Shown: one piece after another, positions 54,258 through 63,715 of the stretch
Position numbering within the stretch: the first letter of the stretch is position 1
How the letters are laid out: every line of letters begins with the position of its first letter
DNA from: Serratia symbiotica
GTDB lineage: Bacteria > Pseudomonadota > Gammaproteobacteria > Enterobacterales > Enterobacteriaceae
Length of the DNA stretch: 64,000 nt
Reading direction: 5' to 3'
NCBI GenBank assembly: GCA_024160085.1
Contig: JAMDYG010000001.1
Coordinates: forward strand, 1,240,001-1,304,000
Made by a program: the position numbers and the translations under genes
The notes under the pieces: generated by a model
What the model saw: only the letters and a program-made list of their open reading frames with translations
What the model was told of the DNA's origin: nothing
The model's database searches: none

Positions 54258-55065
54258 TTATTTCTTTATTGACTACAATAGCTACCGTTCGGTAGCCAGC
54301 TTCAATCAACGCGTACGCTTTCTGGTGCTGCATTATACGGCACAGAATTTTGTCAATTCTATGAAATTTCTGACCGGAAAATTAGTTAGCACCCATTCTC
54401 TGGTACCCGATCCGACAGAGATACCGGTTATCAGGCTGCAGGTTTCAACGGCGTGCGTATCTTCAACTTAGTAGATGAAAATGAACGCGCCTGGCATGCT
54501 GGGGCTAGTAAGTGGGGTAACCGTAATAACCTCAATGATACGTAGATTGGTATCGAGATCGTTAACCTGGCGTGCGGTAATGGGGAATACATCAACTCCT
54601 CCCCCCTTTAATCCATAGCAGATTGAAGCGGTCACCCAGCTCGCGCAAAACACCCTGCAACGTTATCCGGACATCACCCCGGTTAACGTGGTGGCACACT
54701 CCGATATCGCACCAGTTCGCAAGAGCGATCCTGGCCCGCAGTTCTCTTGGCGGCAATTGTATCATGTAAGGGGTAGGAGGCCTGGTATGACGAAGCCACG
54801 AAGCCACGAAGCCACGAAGCCACGAAGCCACGAAGCAACAGTACCAGCAAAGCTATAGCAGCCACAGCCTGCCTGCACAGCAACAACTGTGCTGACGCTA
54901 TTCGCCAAATACGGTTACGATATCTCAGCTGCAACCGGTACTGAAGGTTATCGCCAACTGGTGCGTGCTTTCCAGTTACATTTCCGTCAGCAGAGATACG
55001 ATGGTGTGATGGATGTAGAAACTGCTGCTATTCTGCACGCCCTGGTAGATAAGTATGCTGCTTAA
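54258..55065 (+). pseudogene. amiD: N-acetylmuramoyl-L-alanine amidase AmiD, broken
   Basis: The forward frame reads FNQRVRFLVLHYTAQNFVNS with the zinc His of amidase_2, then TGKLVSTHSLVPDPT, a shift to VRIFNLVDENERAWHAGASK, NNLNDT-stop-IGIEIVNL, and VNVVAHSDIAPVRKSDPGPQ with the second zinc-site motif. The peptidoglycan-binding end (LTLFAKYGYDISAATGTE, YRQLVRAFQLHFRQQRYDG) follows an expanded 8-base repeat. The lipoprotein signal is missing: prophage DNA starts right upstream. AmiD trims murein and anhydro-muropeptides. Confidence 0.85.
54790..54837 (+). repeat. 8-base tandem repeat (ACGAAGCC) in amiD
   Basis: Five perfect copies of ACGAAGCC from 54790 to 54829 and a sixth ending in A (54830-54837). 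The intact gene would need only two units here (Asp-Glu-Ala-Thr-Lys-Gln). The gain of four units (32 bases) shifts the frame. Confidence 0.95.
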
Positions 55066-55234
55066 GGGCTTTATGGCAAATGAGGAGGGATGCCTGATTC
55101 GCCTTTTCTCCTTGGGCAGGTGTACAATGGGTAAGATAAAGCATTCAAGGTTATGCCTGACGCCATAAAGCTGTATCGTGGTACCACAGTGGCCGTGAGC
55201 AAATGAATTTGTATATAACTAAGGCAAGGGTATA
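55066..55234. other. Upstream region of tmaR
   Basis: No gene. It holds the region that must contain the tmaR promoter; an AAGG-type ribosome site with GGGTATA precedes ATG 55235. I cannot fix the -10 and -35 boxes with confidence. Confidence 0.4.
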
Positions 55235-55561
55235 ATGATGGATAATGAAAATAAAGCGAGCTTTCAGAAAGTTCTAGAGTTTGTGCGTATATTCCGACGC
55301 AAAAATAAATTGCAACGCGAAATCGCCGATAATGAAAAGAAAATTCGTGATAACCAAAAGCGTGTACTGCTGCTTGACAATCTGAGTGAGTATATCAAGC
55401 CTGGTATGAATATGAGCATTGATGACATTCAGGCTATCATCGCCAACATGCGCTGTGACTATGAAGAACGCATTGATGACCACATCATCAAAAATGCCGA
55501 TCTATCGAAAGAGCGTCGCGAACTGTCCAAAAAGCTTAAAGCGATTGGCGAAGTGAAATAA
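55235..55561 (+). CDS. tmaR: Pole-localizer protein TmaR (YeeX)
   Basis: An intact 108-residue helical protein. It matches the family over its whole length: [44 protein letters not shown] near residue 50, and [20 protein letters not shown] at the end. TmaR forms polar clusters and positions PTS enzyme I in E. coli. Either ATG at 55235 or 55238 could start it. It stands alone between broken amiD and IS fragments, so its retention is notable. Confidence 0.95.
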   Translation: MMDNENKASFQKVLEFVRIFRRKNKLQREIADNEKKIRDNQKRVLLLDNLSEYIKPGMNMSIDDIQAIIANMRCDYEERIDDHIIKNADLSKERRELSKKLKAIGEVK

Positions 55562-55639
55562 TCTGCATTATTGGGTCAGGGAGTCTGTTCGATCCTGTCC
55601 ATAATTCTATGTTGCCAAGTATCGAGATGCTGTTGCTGT

Positions 55640-55879
55640 TCACTGTGAGAATACCGTTTTACCATGCTTCACCTCGGGGTCATTATATTGAGTGAGGTGA
55701 GAATGCGATAGCGAAGTTTTGTTAACAATAAGGTAGTCGGTAATATATTGCGTCAGGGTATCGATACCCCGGCGCATATCGATAGACTCCCGCGTCAGCC
55801 AGATGTGCTGCGGTGTTAACATAAGAACAAGTCCTGTATCACGGTCAGTAACTAATCGGGAAAAAAGCTGACCGAACAT
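55640..55879 (-). pseudogene. IS66-type accessory protein (TnpB-like) fragment
   Basis: A 79-codon minus-strand ORF contains MLTPQHIWLTRESIDMRRGI and DTLTQYITDYL, which resembles the N-terminus of IS66 orf2/TnpB (xxIWLxxxxxDMRxGxDxL). The rest of the IS66 element is absent, and the 3' part of the ORF does not match. Confidence 0.5.
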
Positions 55880-55894
55880 TCATTGGGGAGGTTA

Positions 55895-56345
55895 AGGCTC
55901 ACCGTGTCGGCGTCATTATTCCCAGGCATAACCTGGCGTGCAGGAATCACCGCTGGGTCATCCGCCTGGTGTCGTTATTAAATAAGGTGTTTCGCTGGCA
56001 TAAACGCCGCGTGGGACGTCTATAGAGAATGGACGAAACCTATATTGAAATCAAAAGCCAGTGGAAATATTTGTGCCGTGCGGTTGATACTGCAGGTCAA
56101 ACTGTAGACTTACTGCCGACCATCAGGCGGGATGCGGCAGCAGAGCGCTGCGCTTTTCTTTCGCAAGGTTATCAGGTACCACGGTGAACTCGAAGTAGTG
56201 GCTATCTAAGTGCTAATAGTGCAGAAAGCTGGGCCGCGTGAACACGCGTGCTGCTTATTTTTGGCCCACACACCGCCTTGGTGTGCATTCACATAACCGC
56301 CATCCGCATTTCATCTGCTATTGCCGGACACAGACTATGCCCTGT
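55895..56345 (+). pseudogene. IS6-family (IS26-like) transposase remnant
   Basis: Forward pieces HKRRVG-like, WRMDETYIEIKSQWKYLCRA and VDTAGQTVDLLPTIRRDAAA carry the first catalytic Asp region of IS6-family transposases. Before it KVFRWHKRR and after it RFFRKVIRYHG-like sequence is in another frame. No terminal repeats are clear. It is a heavily decayed copy next to the IS66 fragment. Confidence 0.55.
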
Positions 56346-56582
56346 CGCTGAAATATATCGATACTTCTAAGGATAAAGATTTTTATTTATTATCAATATA
56401 TCCACTTGTTTTCTGACATATCAGCCAGTTAGCTTTTTCAGCTAAATATAGTTCACAAATGCGATATCGGTGTGAATTTTACGCATTGATCTTCGTGCTA
56501 TTCAGCGTTATTGATAATGGGTGACTGCGTAAAAACAGCTATTGTTTTCTTTCCACCAAAGCAAAAATGAGGGAAATGAGGC
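56346..56582. promoter_or_regulatory. AT-rich upstream region of rmf
   Basis: About 240 AT-rich bases without a gene. It would contain the stringent-response-controlled rmf promoter. I see no sure promoter boxes. Confidence 0.35.
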
Positions 56583-56749
56583 ATGAAGAGACAGAAACGC
56601 GATCGCTTGGAAAGGGCGCATTCAAGAGGTTATCAGGCAGTTATTTTAGGGCGTTCCAGAGAACATTGTCCCTCTACCAATCATCAGTGGATGTCCGGAA
56701 TGGCTGGGGGGGGTGAGAAGCCGTGGCGGACAGAGCTATGACTGCATAG
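56583..56749 (+). pseudogene. rmf: Ribosome modulation factor Rmf, frameshifted
   Basis: Rmf (55 residues) drives 70S dimerisation to 100S ribosomes in stationary phase. ATG 56583 gives MKRQKRDRLERAHSRGYQAV and LGRSREHCP. A base change near 56680 then shifts the frame; the correct continuation (YQSSVDV, then EAVADRAMTA) appears in the other frame and ends at TAG 56747-56749. A second defect lies in the G run near 56707. The N-terminal half is perfect. Confidence 0.88.
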
Positions 56750-56774
56750 CGGTTCTTTGTTAAAAAAGGGATAA

Positions 56775-56800
56775 CCTCCGCCACAACGCGGAGGTTTTTT
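56775..56800 (+). terminator. Rho-independent terminator of rmf
   Basis: Stem CCTCCG(C) / (G)CGGAGG with loop CACAA, followed by six T. It is 25 bases after the rmf stop. Confidence 0.85.
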
Positions 56801-56811
56801 CTGCTGGCTGA

Positions 56812-57006
56812 TTAACCTTGCCAGCATTGCAACAGAATACTCGTGTGCACGCCGCTAAAGACGAAGCCAACTTGATCTGGATAAAAGGCATAGATAATGC
56901 TCATTGATTTCGCCTGCTTCGCTACCAGACGCAACACTTCCGTCGCCAGATCGGGATTATCCAGGTTCAAGAGTGCGGGTGCTATCTGATAATGCTGCTT
57001 ATGCAA
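56812..57006 (-). CDS. Short minus-strand ORF of unknown function, fragment
   Basis: A 64-codon ORF reading NLDNPDLATEVLRLVAKQAK, IIYAFYPDQVGFVFSGVHTS and ending LLQCWQG. The composition is protein-like and the stop lies close to the rmf terminator. It may be the C-terminal part of a longer gene between fabA and rmf, whose upstream part (57000-57120) is scrambled. I do not recognise the family. Confidence 0.4.
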   Translation of the reverse strand: MHKQHYQIAPALLNLDNPDLATEVLRLVAKQAKSMSIIYAFYPDQVGFVFSGVHTSILLQCWQG

Positions 57007-57151
57007 ATGCCGCTAACCACCAGGTAATTCAGGTGAGTGGCATATTCGACAGGCTGTGGAAGGCGTGCTTCAGTATCAATATAGTCCTACCCTTCGTCTC
57101 TCTCATCCAATAAGTGGGCAACCGGGCAGAGCACATTGGCAATAACGATGG

Positions 57152-57178
57152 AAAAAACGGCGGCAGATAAGAGCCGCC
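57152..57178 (-). terminator. Rho-independent terminator of fabA
   Basis: On the minus strand GGCGGC / GCCGCC with loop TCTTATCT followed by a T run (AAAAAA at 57152-57157 on plus). It lies just downstream of the fabA stop. Confidence 0.85.
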
Positions 57179-57188
57179 ATTACTGCGG

Positions 57189-57707
57189 TTAAAACGCAGT
57201 AGTGTCCTTGAAAAGTCCTACTTTCAGATCGTTGGCAGTGTAAATGACCTGACCATCGACCAGCACTTCACCATCGGCTACGCCCATAATCAGCTTACGG
57301 GTAATCACGCGTTTAAAGTTAATGCGATAAGTGACCTTTTTTGCCGTCGGTAGAATCTGGCCAGCGAATTTAACTTCACCTACACCGAGCGCGCGTCCTT
57401 TGCCTTCACCACCCAGCCATCCGAGATAGAAGCCAACCAACTGCCACATCGCGTCAAGACCCAGACAGCCCGGCATCACAGGATCACCAATGAAATGGCA
57501 ACCAAAGAACCATAACTCTGGATTGATATCCAGTTCCGCTTCCACATATCCTTTGTTGTGGCTGCCACCGTCTTCGGTCATTTTTACCACACGGTCAAGC
57601 ATCAACATGTTACCTGCTGGTAACGGTGGGCCACCAGTGCCAAACAGTTCGCCACGGCCGGATGCTTCGAGGTCTTCTTTCTTATAGGAGTTGCGTTTAT
57701 CTACCAT
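57189..57707 (-). CDS. fabA: 3-hydroxydecanoyl-ACP dehydratase/isomerase FabA
   Basis: FabA dehydrates 3-hydroxydecanoyl-ACP and isomerises the product to start unsaturated fatty acid synthesis. The 172-residue frame is intact, with the hot-dog fold motif [17 protein letters not shown], catalytic His71 and Asp85 (numbering with Met). ATG is at complement 57705-57707. It lies 68 bases after lonH on the same strand and has its own terminator. Essential in enterobacteria, which explains its survival. Confidence 0.98.
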   Translation of the reverse strand: MVDKRNSYKKEDLEASGRGELFGTGGPPLPAGNMLMLDRVVKMTEDGGSHNKGYVEAELDINPELWFFGCHFIGDPVMPGCLGLDAMWQLVGFYLGWLGGEGKGRALGVGEVKFAGQILPTAKKVTYRINFKRVITRKLIMGVADGEVLVDGQVIYTANDLKVGLFKDTTAF

Positions 57708-57775
57708 GTTCTCAATAAGCCTTATTGTAATGAGGGGCGTAGTTTAGCTAACAGGTGTACGCTGAACAAGTCCGA

Positions 57776-59527
57776 TCAGCCGTGCTTGAACCAACTGAGC
57801 CAACGCAGTGACCACGGCCAACAGCGGCGTTCCTGCGGATTCACTTGCGAAATTCGTTCCTGAATGGCTGCTAAGAGATTTGGCTGTTGTTCATTAGAGT
57901 AGGCGTAACCGGTTAGTAATGGCAACGCCTCTGCAACGCTATTGACGGCCCACAAATGGAATTGTCCCTCACGCACTGCATTAACCACGTCTTGATGTAG
58001 ACACAAATGGCACACATTGGTGGCCGGTAGAATCACGCCTTGCTTACCGGTTAGGCCTCGGCGCAGACAAACTTCAAAGAAGCCTTCAACTTTTTCATTA
58101 ACGCCACCGATTGGTTGCACGTTGCCTAATTGGTCGACGGAGCCGGTAACCGCAATCTGTTGGTTGATAGGTTGCTGCGACAGAGCGCTAATCAAGGCGC
58201 ACAGCTCGGCCAGTGAGGCACTGTCGCCATCCACTTCGCCATAAGATTGCTCAAATACGATAGAGGCGGAGAAAGGCAGTGGGTGGTCTAGTTCTAGTTC
58301 GGAAACCAGGAAGGCCTGCATAATCATCATGCCTTTGGCATGCAGATTACCGCCCAGTTCAGCTTTGCGCTCAACGTCAGCGAATTCGCCATCACCAAGG
58401 TGCACGACGCAGCTTATACGTGACGGTTCGCCGAAACTACGTGGATGGCCTGGATAATCCAGTATGGAAAGCCCGTTAATCTGTCCAACTGTTTCGCCTT
58501 CTGTTTCGATCAGGATTTGGCCCAACTCAATCTCACGCTGCATCCGTTCCGCGAGATAACTTTCACGCCACTCGCGTGCACTCAGCGCAGCCTTGAAGGC
58601 TTTGGCTGTAATGACGTTTTCTTTGGTATATAGCGCAGCATCTGCAAGCTGCTGACTAATCCACAGTGAGGACAATGGCAGAATGCCTTGATCACCGCTG
58701 TAGCGCACTGCGTGAGTCATCAGCAGTGGCCAAGCGTCAGCAGCCAACGCGGGCAACTGCTGCTCTACGATCACGCTATTAACGTAGCTACACCACTGTG
58801 ACATGTCGCCGATCTCGTTGAGTTGCAGATAATCTTCGTATTCTCCGTAGATTGCTTGCTTACTAAGCTCAGGTTCGATATCGTGAAAATCAGCTAGCCC
58901 GTGACGATCACCTACCACGATTAAACGCAGTTCCAGCGGTATGGGCGGAATGGTGATCGGTAATGGGCGCGTTTCATCCGGGGAAACCCAGTGAAACTGG
59001 CATTGGGTGATCATCTGCTTCAGCCTCAACCATAGTAGTGGCTGAGCCAATAGTGAACGGACAGAAATGATCAGTACACCGCCATTGGCTTGATGCACCA
59101 GACCTGGCTGTAGGCTGATCTCATCATTATGGAATCGGACACAGCCAAAAAGTTGTTCCGGCTCTACCCACTCCTGGAATACGCAGCTGCCGCTGGTGGC
59201 GAAAGGTTCATCTCCGTGACTGGCCGCTTCAACGCTGACTTTTCTGCCCTGGATCACATAATGGATGCCTTTACTGGCGGTGTTCTGTGGGGGGAGTTGC
59301 TGCACCGTACGAGCGATCAGCTCCAGATGTTCTCGTACTTCTTGCGCTTTCAGCAGCATGAAACGCAGTGGTGACCGCGGATGGCAAAATAGCGCCAGCG
59401 CATTTTCTAGCCGGGGCTGAATATCTGCAAAGGGCACAGGCGCCAACTGAGTGGAGGTATCAAATATCGCCTGATAAGGCGATACGTCTGGCAATAGAGA
59501 TTGCCATTCAAGTCGGTTATTGGTCAA
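57776..59527 (-). CDS. lonH: Lon-family protease LonH (YcbZ)
   Basis: An intact 583-residue frame, close to the E. coli length (586). Its N-terminal two thirds are a degenerate AAA-like region (FGCVRFHNDEISLQPGLVHQ, ANGGVLIISVRSLLAQPLLW). The C-terminal domain is the Lon proteolytic domain (GHPRSFGEPSRISCVVHLGD, LHAKGMMIMQAFL) with Ser436 in DGDSAS and Lys479 in GVNEKVEG forming the likely dyad. It lies upstream of fabA, as in other enterobacteria. Substrates are poorly known. Confidence 0.95.
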   Translation of the reverse strand: MTNNRLEWQSLLPDVSPYQAIFDTSTQLAPVPFADIQPRLENALALFCHPRSPLRFMLLKAQEVREHLELIARTVQQLPPQNTASKGIHYVIQGRKVSVEAASHGDEPFATSGSCVFQEWVEPEQLFGCVRFHNDEISLQPGLVHQANGGVLIISVRSLLAQPLLWLRLKQMITQCQFHWVSPDETRPLPITIPPIPLELRLIVVGDRHGLADFHDIEPELSKQAIYGEYEDYLQLNEIGDMSQWCSYVNSVIVEQQLPALAADAWPLLMTHAVRYSGDQGILPLSSLWISQQLADAALYTKENVITAKAFKAALSAREWRESYLAERMQREIELGQILIETEGETVGQINGLSILDYPGHPRSFGEPSRISCVVHLGDGEFADVERKAELGGNLHAKGMMIMQAFLVSELELDHPLPFSASIVFEQSYGEVDGDSASLAELCALISALSQQPINQQIAVTGSVDQLGNVQPIGGVNEKVEGFFEVCLRRGLTGKQGVILPATNVCHLCLHQDVVNAVREGQFHLWAVNSVAEALPLLTGYAYSNEQQPNLLAAIQERISQVNPQERRCWPWSLRWLSWFKHG

Positions 59528-59734
59528 AGTGTTAGATGCAATCGTTAAAAAGAGAAAGAGCGATTATACAAGAATAACGGCAGCTTGATATATGCAGAGT
59601 AGTTGTTGGTGAAAGGGAGTTTGACATCTTGTGATCAATGTATAAAAAACGGTCTAAAAGACAGTTTTATTGCCAGAAAAATGGCGTAAAGCTGTTATGC
59701 TTAATAAATTTACGCTGTCACTGTAGAGTTCAAG

Positions 59735-60195
59735 CTGAAATATCAGCAACTGGAAAATCTGGAGAGCTGGTGGAAATGGAAGTATCTGGTGAAAAAGCAC
59801 CTGGAAGGGGAGAACTTAATTTATCACTCAATACATTGAAAACAGCGTCGCTCAGGAAGCAGTGAATGAGCTGCTAAGGCCTGGAAAATGAACCAGTAAA
59901 AGTTCTTGCATGGATCGTTAATCATATGAACCCTACATTGGATAACCAAATGAAGCAAACGATCTGCACTCGCCGTAAACGCCATTTTAACGTGGAACAT
60001 GAACACACGCGAAAAAATCTATCGATCTGGAGTTTTTGGGCTGGCAGCGTCTTGCGGCTCTGGCACATCGGCGTGGAGTAACGTTGTCAGAAAACGTGGT
60101 ATAACGTATTGAAGATGCGGAACGCAAAGAGAATTATGCCAATCAGATTTCGTTATTGAAACAAGATCTCAAAGCGATCCTCGGTAAGAATCAGG
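59735..60195 (+). pseudogene. matP: Macrodomain Ter protein MatP, broken
   Basis: MatP binds matS sites and organises the Ter macrodomain. The forward frame reads [20 protein letters not shown] with CTG (59735) in place of the expected ATG. After a shift comes AVNELL, then [17 protein letters not shown] in another frame, [33 protein letters not shown] and DAERKENYANQISLLKQDLK. Several frameshifts and one stop (near 60103) break it. Divergent from lonH as in E. coli. Confidence 0.88.
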
Positions 60196-60270
60196 GGCAA
60201 CGCTTCTTGCCAGCAACAATATGCCCACAGATATAATCGACGCTAAGACAAGGCGAAAAAACCCGCGTAG

Positions 60271-61517
60271 CGCCGAGGGATGGATCCCCAGTAACGTAGC
60301 GGGAAAATAGCACGGGCATAGAAGGTATGATCTATGATTCAACCACTTCAGGGAGATCATTTCTATGCCCGCTCGCATATTATGCCAGAAGTTTTTCAGG
60401 TACGCGTTAGCCCCGTTTCATCAGTACCGACAAAATGCCCTTATTGATGCCACCATTGCACTGACGCGTGGAGCCTCGCTTATCCTGACCAGTATCGTTC
60501 GTTATATGCCGGGTGCCGCCAAGGTTAAAAATAAGATAAAACGGGCATACCGACTTACTCGGCAACGCTGCACAACATAGCGATATCCCTAAGATATTTC
60601 ATTAATGCTGACTTAGCACCAGCCCTGGTGCGTCATAGCTGTTGACTGGAGCGGTTATCCTGCGCAACAGGTTTCATGTCTTACGTACCAGCCATATGTG
60701 ACGGGCGTTCTATGCCGTTGATGAGCCATATTGTTCCTTTCTGTCAGCAGCAGGATGCGCAGATACAGAAGGCATTTCTCAATTTAAATCCCTGGGATGG
60801 GATTTTATCGGGCTGGTCTAGGGGGCAATATCCAGCTACGAATGGATAACAAAGGTGAGCAGTGGTTCAGAAAATAGGAACTGAAAGCGCACAATAAACC
60901 AGAATATCTGGGAGCGTAGACGCTTGCCCGTGCCGAATATGCCCGTTGTGATGGGCATTTTCACCTGCATAAAAAAAGACGCTAAAAATCGTAAACACCA
61001 ACGTGACCGTTACCGCATATCGCGCCATATCCAGGAAAGTGACGGGTGTGCAGCAACAAACGAGCCATAGCTTATCTTCAGCAGTACGGACAAGTTCAAA
61101 CCCCGTCAGGTTATGAAACTGTATAGCCGCAGAATACAGATAGAGCAGAACTTCCGAGATGAAAAAAGCGAGCGTTTTTGTTTTGTCCTTCGTGCCAGTC
61201 ATAGCGGCACAGCAGGAGGGTAAATACCGGTGCTTAGTCTACGTCTACTGGCAACACTGGCTAAGGATATAATGTAGTCACTGGGATATCATTGTGAAAA
61301 TAAAGGATTACACCTGAGGTATTAGGCTAATAGCCAGAAGTCGCGATGGGTCATCTCATATCTGACGTTAGCGGAGAATGTCCTTACGACACTCCCCGCT
61401 AATTTTAAAGTGAACAGAACTAGAACTGGATGATGTTCTTAACTGCCTCGCCAAAACCTACCGAAATAGGGTGCTGGTTTACTAGCGCTGATTTAGCGGA
61501 GATACCATCCCTCAGCG
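60271..61517 (+). mobile_element. IS4-family insertion sequence, inactive
   Basis: End sequences CGCCGAGGGATGG at 60271 and the complement of CGCTGAGGGATGG ending at 61517 form short inverted repeats. The interior encodes an IS4-type transposase in pieces. The right end lies only about 40 bases from the ompA stop codon. Boundaries are inferred from these repeats and could be off by a few bases. Confidence 0.65.
60365..61485 (+). pseudogene. IS4-family transposase, broken
   Basis: Pieces in order: FRYALAPFHQYRQNALIDAT, ALTRGASLILTS, GAAKVKNKIKRAYRL, CVIAVDWSGYPAQQV (first catalytic Asp), FKSLGWDFIGLV, and MKLYSRRIQIEQNFRDEKSE, the conserved Y-2-R-3-E-6-K signature of IS4 (Y, R, E and K all present). 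It ends NCLAKTYRNRVLVY and TAG 61483-61485. A gap after IVVTDAGF position and many stops show it is dead. Confidence 0.8.
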
Positions 61518-61555
61518 CATTGTGGAGTTTTTTACTATGCAGTGATAGCTTAGAC

Positions 61556-62623
61556 CTATGGCTGAGTTACAATCTCTTTGATGCCTTTAACTTCGATCTT
61601 TACGCGACGATCTGGTGCTAGGCAGTCGATCTGAGCTTTGGTAGCGCGGCCAAATTTGTAGCCACAGGTGTTACCAGTAGTGGAATCAGCTTTACCCATG
61701 CCACGTGCAGAGATTTTGTCTGACGGGATACCTTTAGAAATAAGGAAATCAACAACGCTTTGTACGCGTTTTTCAGATAGCCTGTGATTGTACTGCTCAG
61801 AACCTACAGCATCTGTATAGCCTAGAACAATGACAGAACTGTCTTTAGGATCCATGGAGCTTAACTGAGTGTACAGTTGTTCCAGAGACTGTTGACCTTC
61901 TGCTTTCAGAGTAGATTTGTTGAAATTGAACAGCACGTCAGATTTCAAAGTGAAACGCTTAGTTTCAATAACAGGTGCTGGAGCTGACACAACTGGAGCT
62001 ACAACATCATTCTGGCCAAAACGGTAAGAAACACCCAGGCTCAACATGGTGTTGTCTGGACGTGTACCGACAGTACCAGCATCACCAATTTTGCTGACGA
62101 ATTGGTAATCCAGGCGGGTAGCTAGGTTTTTGGTCAGTGCATATTCAACACCAACAGCAGCCAACGGAGAAACGCCAGTATCGTTGGCGCTTAGACGACG
62201 AACGTTGTCGTAGCTAGCTTTGGAATCTGCACGCCAAACCATACTACCTAGACGCGTGTAAATGTCCAAATTTTCAACAATCGGGTAGCTCAATTTAGCT
62301 GCTAGTTGAACATCTTGCGCTTTAAAAGCGCCATTATTCACACTTCCTTTGTAAGGCATACGGCCAAGCCAGTCATAGCCCAGTTCGAAGCTTATATATT
62401 GATTTGTTTGGTAGCCCAGGAACGCGCCAGCACCCAACTCATTTTTGTGGGTCGGACCATTACCGATGCCATCTTGGTAACCGTTGCCGTAGAAACCTAC
62501 GTCATGGTACTGGGACCAGCCCAGTTTAGCACCAGTGTACCAAATGTTATCTTTTGGGGCGGCTTGCGCTACGGTAGCGAAACCAGCCAATACCACTGCT
62601 AATGCAATAGCTGTCTTTTTCAT
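61556..62623 (-). CDS. ompA: Outer membrane protein A (OmpA)
   Basis: OmpA is the abundant outer-membrane barrel that anchors to peptidoglycan. From ATG at complement 62621-62623 a 21-residue signal peptide ([21 protein letters not shown]) is followed by the eight-strand barrel ([20 protein letters not shown]) and the periplasmic OmpA domain ([40 protein letters not shown]). The longer frame to 62698 is rejected because the GAGGCGC ribosome site fits the later ATG. The usual C-terminal Gln-Ala is cut by TAG, a minor change. Confidence 0.97.
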   Translation of the reverse strand: MKKTAIALAVVLAGFATVAQAAPKDNIWYTGAKLGWSQYHDVGFYGNGYQDGIGNGPTHKNELGAGAFLGYQTNQYISFELGYDWLGRMPYKGSVNNGAFKAQDVQLAAKLSYPIVENLDIYTRLGSMVWRADSKASYDNVRRLSANDTGVSPLAAVGVEYALTKNLATRLDYQFVSKIGDAGTVGTRPDNTMLSLGVSYRFGQNDVVAPVVSAPAPVIETKRFTLKSDVLFNFNKSTLKAEGQQSLEQLYTQLSSMDPKDSSVIVLGYTDAVGSEQYNHRLSEKRVQSVVDFLISKGIPSDKISARGMGKADSTTGNTCGYKFGRATKAQIDCLAPDRRVKIEVKGIKEIVTQP

Positions 62624-62762
62624 TTGCGCCTCGTTATAATCCAAATAGGCAAAGAGCCTTAAAGCTGTTTTAAGCCCTTGGTTAAATTCCTTCGTCAAGG
62701 TTTGAACTCCCTTGCTACTCGACCAGCGTTTCTGAAGTTACAGAGCAACCTTGACGATATAA

Positions 62763-62790
62763 AGTCTACAACGTAGCGCGAAAGTTACAA
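62763..62790 (-). promoter_or_regulatory. ompA promoter
   Basis: On the minus strand TTGTAA (62785-62790) and TAGACT (62763-62768) are separated by 16 bases, including CTACGTTG. This is nearly the same arrangement as the known E. coli ompA promoter, and leaves a leader of about 135 bases before the ATG, the long stable leader typical of ompA. Confidence 0.75.
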
Positions 62791-62976
62791 GTGTGATGTG
62801 ATAAAGCCCTAAAAAATACGCATAATTATAAAAATTTGCTAGCAGTAATCGGTAAAAATAGAATTATGTATTGCATATTTTTTCACGTGAAACCTCATCC
62901 TGAGTCGCTTTATGCATGATCTTGTAACGATTCCCTTCACATGGAATACAATTGGTGAGAATAATCATAAATTTAC

Positions 62977-63497
62977 TTAATGATACAAAAAAGAGTGAAT
63001 TTTTATAGTGGAACAGTACCTATGATCTGGATAGGGGGTAGGTTGCGGACGCATAATGAACCCACATGTGTTACCCAGTTCTGCCGCTTGCCTTAATTTT
63101 AGACGATCCTCCTCCTTTAGTTCGGGCAACTAGCCGAGAACAACGCTGTAATTCCCAGTCAGTAGAGCTTTTTACATTGTCTCAACCATTGCTAATGGGG
63201 TGATCTGGCTCAGTTGCATCACATTTTCGATCGATAGGTCGGATTGTTGCAACTATAGTTTTCTTAATTTCTGTTGTAGCGTCAGCCAAAGTAGCCAGCG
63301 TGATTGGCTGCCGAGTTGTTGCAACAGGGGCAGCAACAGCTGTGCGAGGATAAGTTATTGTTCATTGTAGACAAGTTCACTGATAAGACCATTTTTATTG
63401 CCGACATCGGTGTTCTTGGCAAGACTATTAACCGCAATCGCACTGCAGCTGAAATGAGGTTAGTAACGTGGTTGAGTACGTATAATGTATTCCATTC
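62977..63497 (-). pseudogene. sulA: Cell division inhibitor SulA, broken
   Basis: SulA is the SOS-induced FtsZ inhibitor. Minus-strand pieces in order: NKNGLISELVYNEQ-stop, [37 protein letters not shown]-stop, KALLTGNYSVVLG-stop, LPELKEEDRLKLRQAAELGN, GFIMRP and KIHSFLYH with TAA 62977-62979. At least four nonsense codons. It sits upstream of ompA as in E. coli. I see no clear LexA box upstream. Confidence 0.9.
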
Positions 63498-63715
63498 GCA
63501 ATTTTACTATATATAAAAACAATATACTTAATCAAAGACGAGATCAAGCCAAATTTTCGTAGAGCTTCGCATAATCACGATTATTTTTTATACAGGCGTT
63601 TTTATGATTAGCATGTCAGGAGATAATGCGTATTTTTATAATTAGTTGTTCACTTTACTTTTATTTCAATGATGTGAAAGATGACACGTCTATAATTTAT
63701 AAAGGAATCATGGTA
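63498..63715. other. sulA-tfoX divergent spacer
   Basis: AT-rich DNA between two divergent pseudogenes. No intact SOS box (CTG-N10-CAG) or clear CRP-S site was found by eye. It would have held both promoters. Confidence 0.4.

Noticed and set aside
54790-54837. Possible CRISPR-like array
   Set aside because: The units are 8 bases and directly adjacent with no spacers; it is a slippage tract inside amiD.
63498-63560. SOS box upstream of sulA
   Set aside because: The AT-rich sequence near 63505 lacks the CTG and CAG ends at the right spacing.
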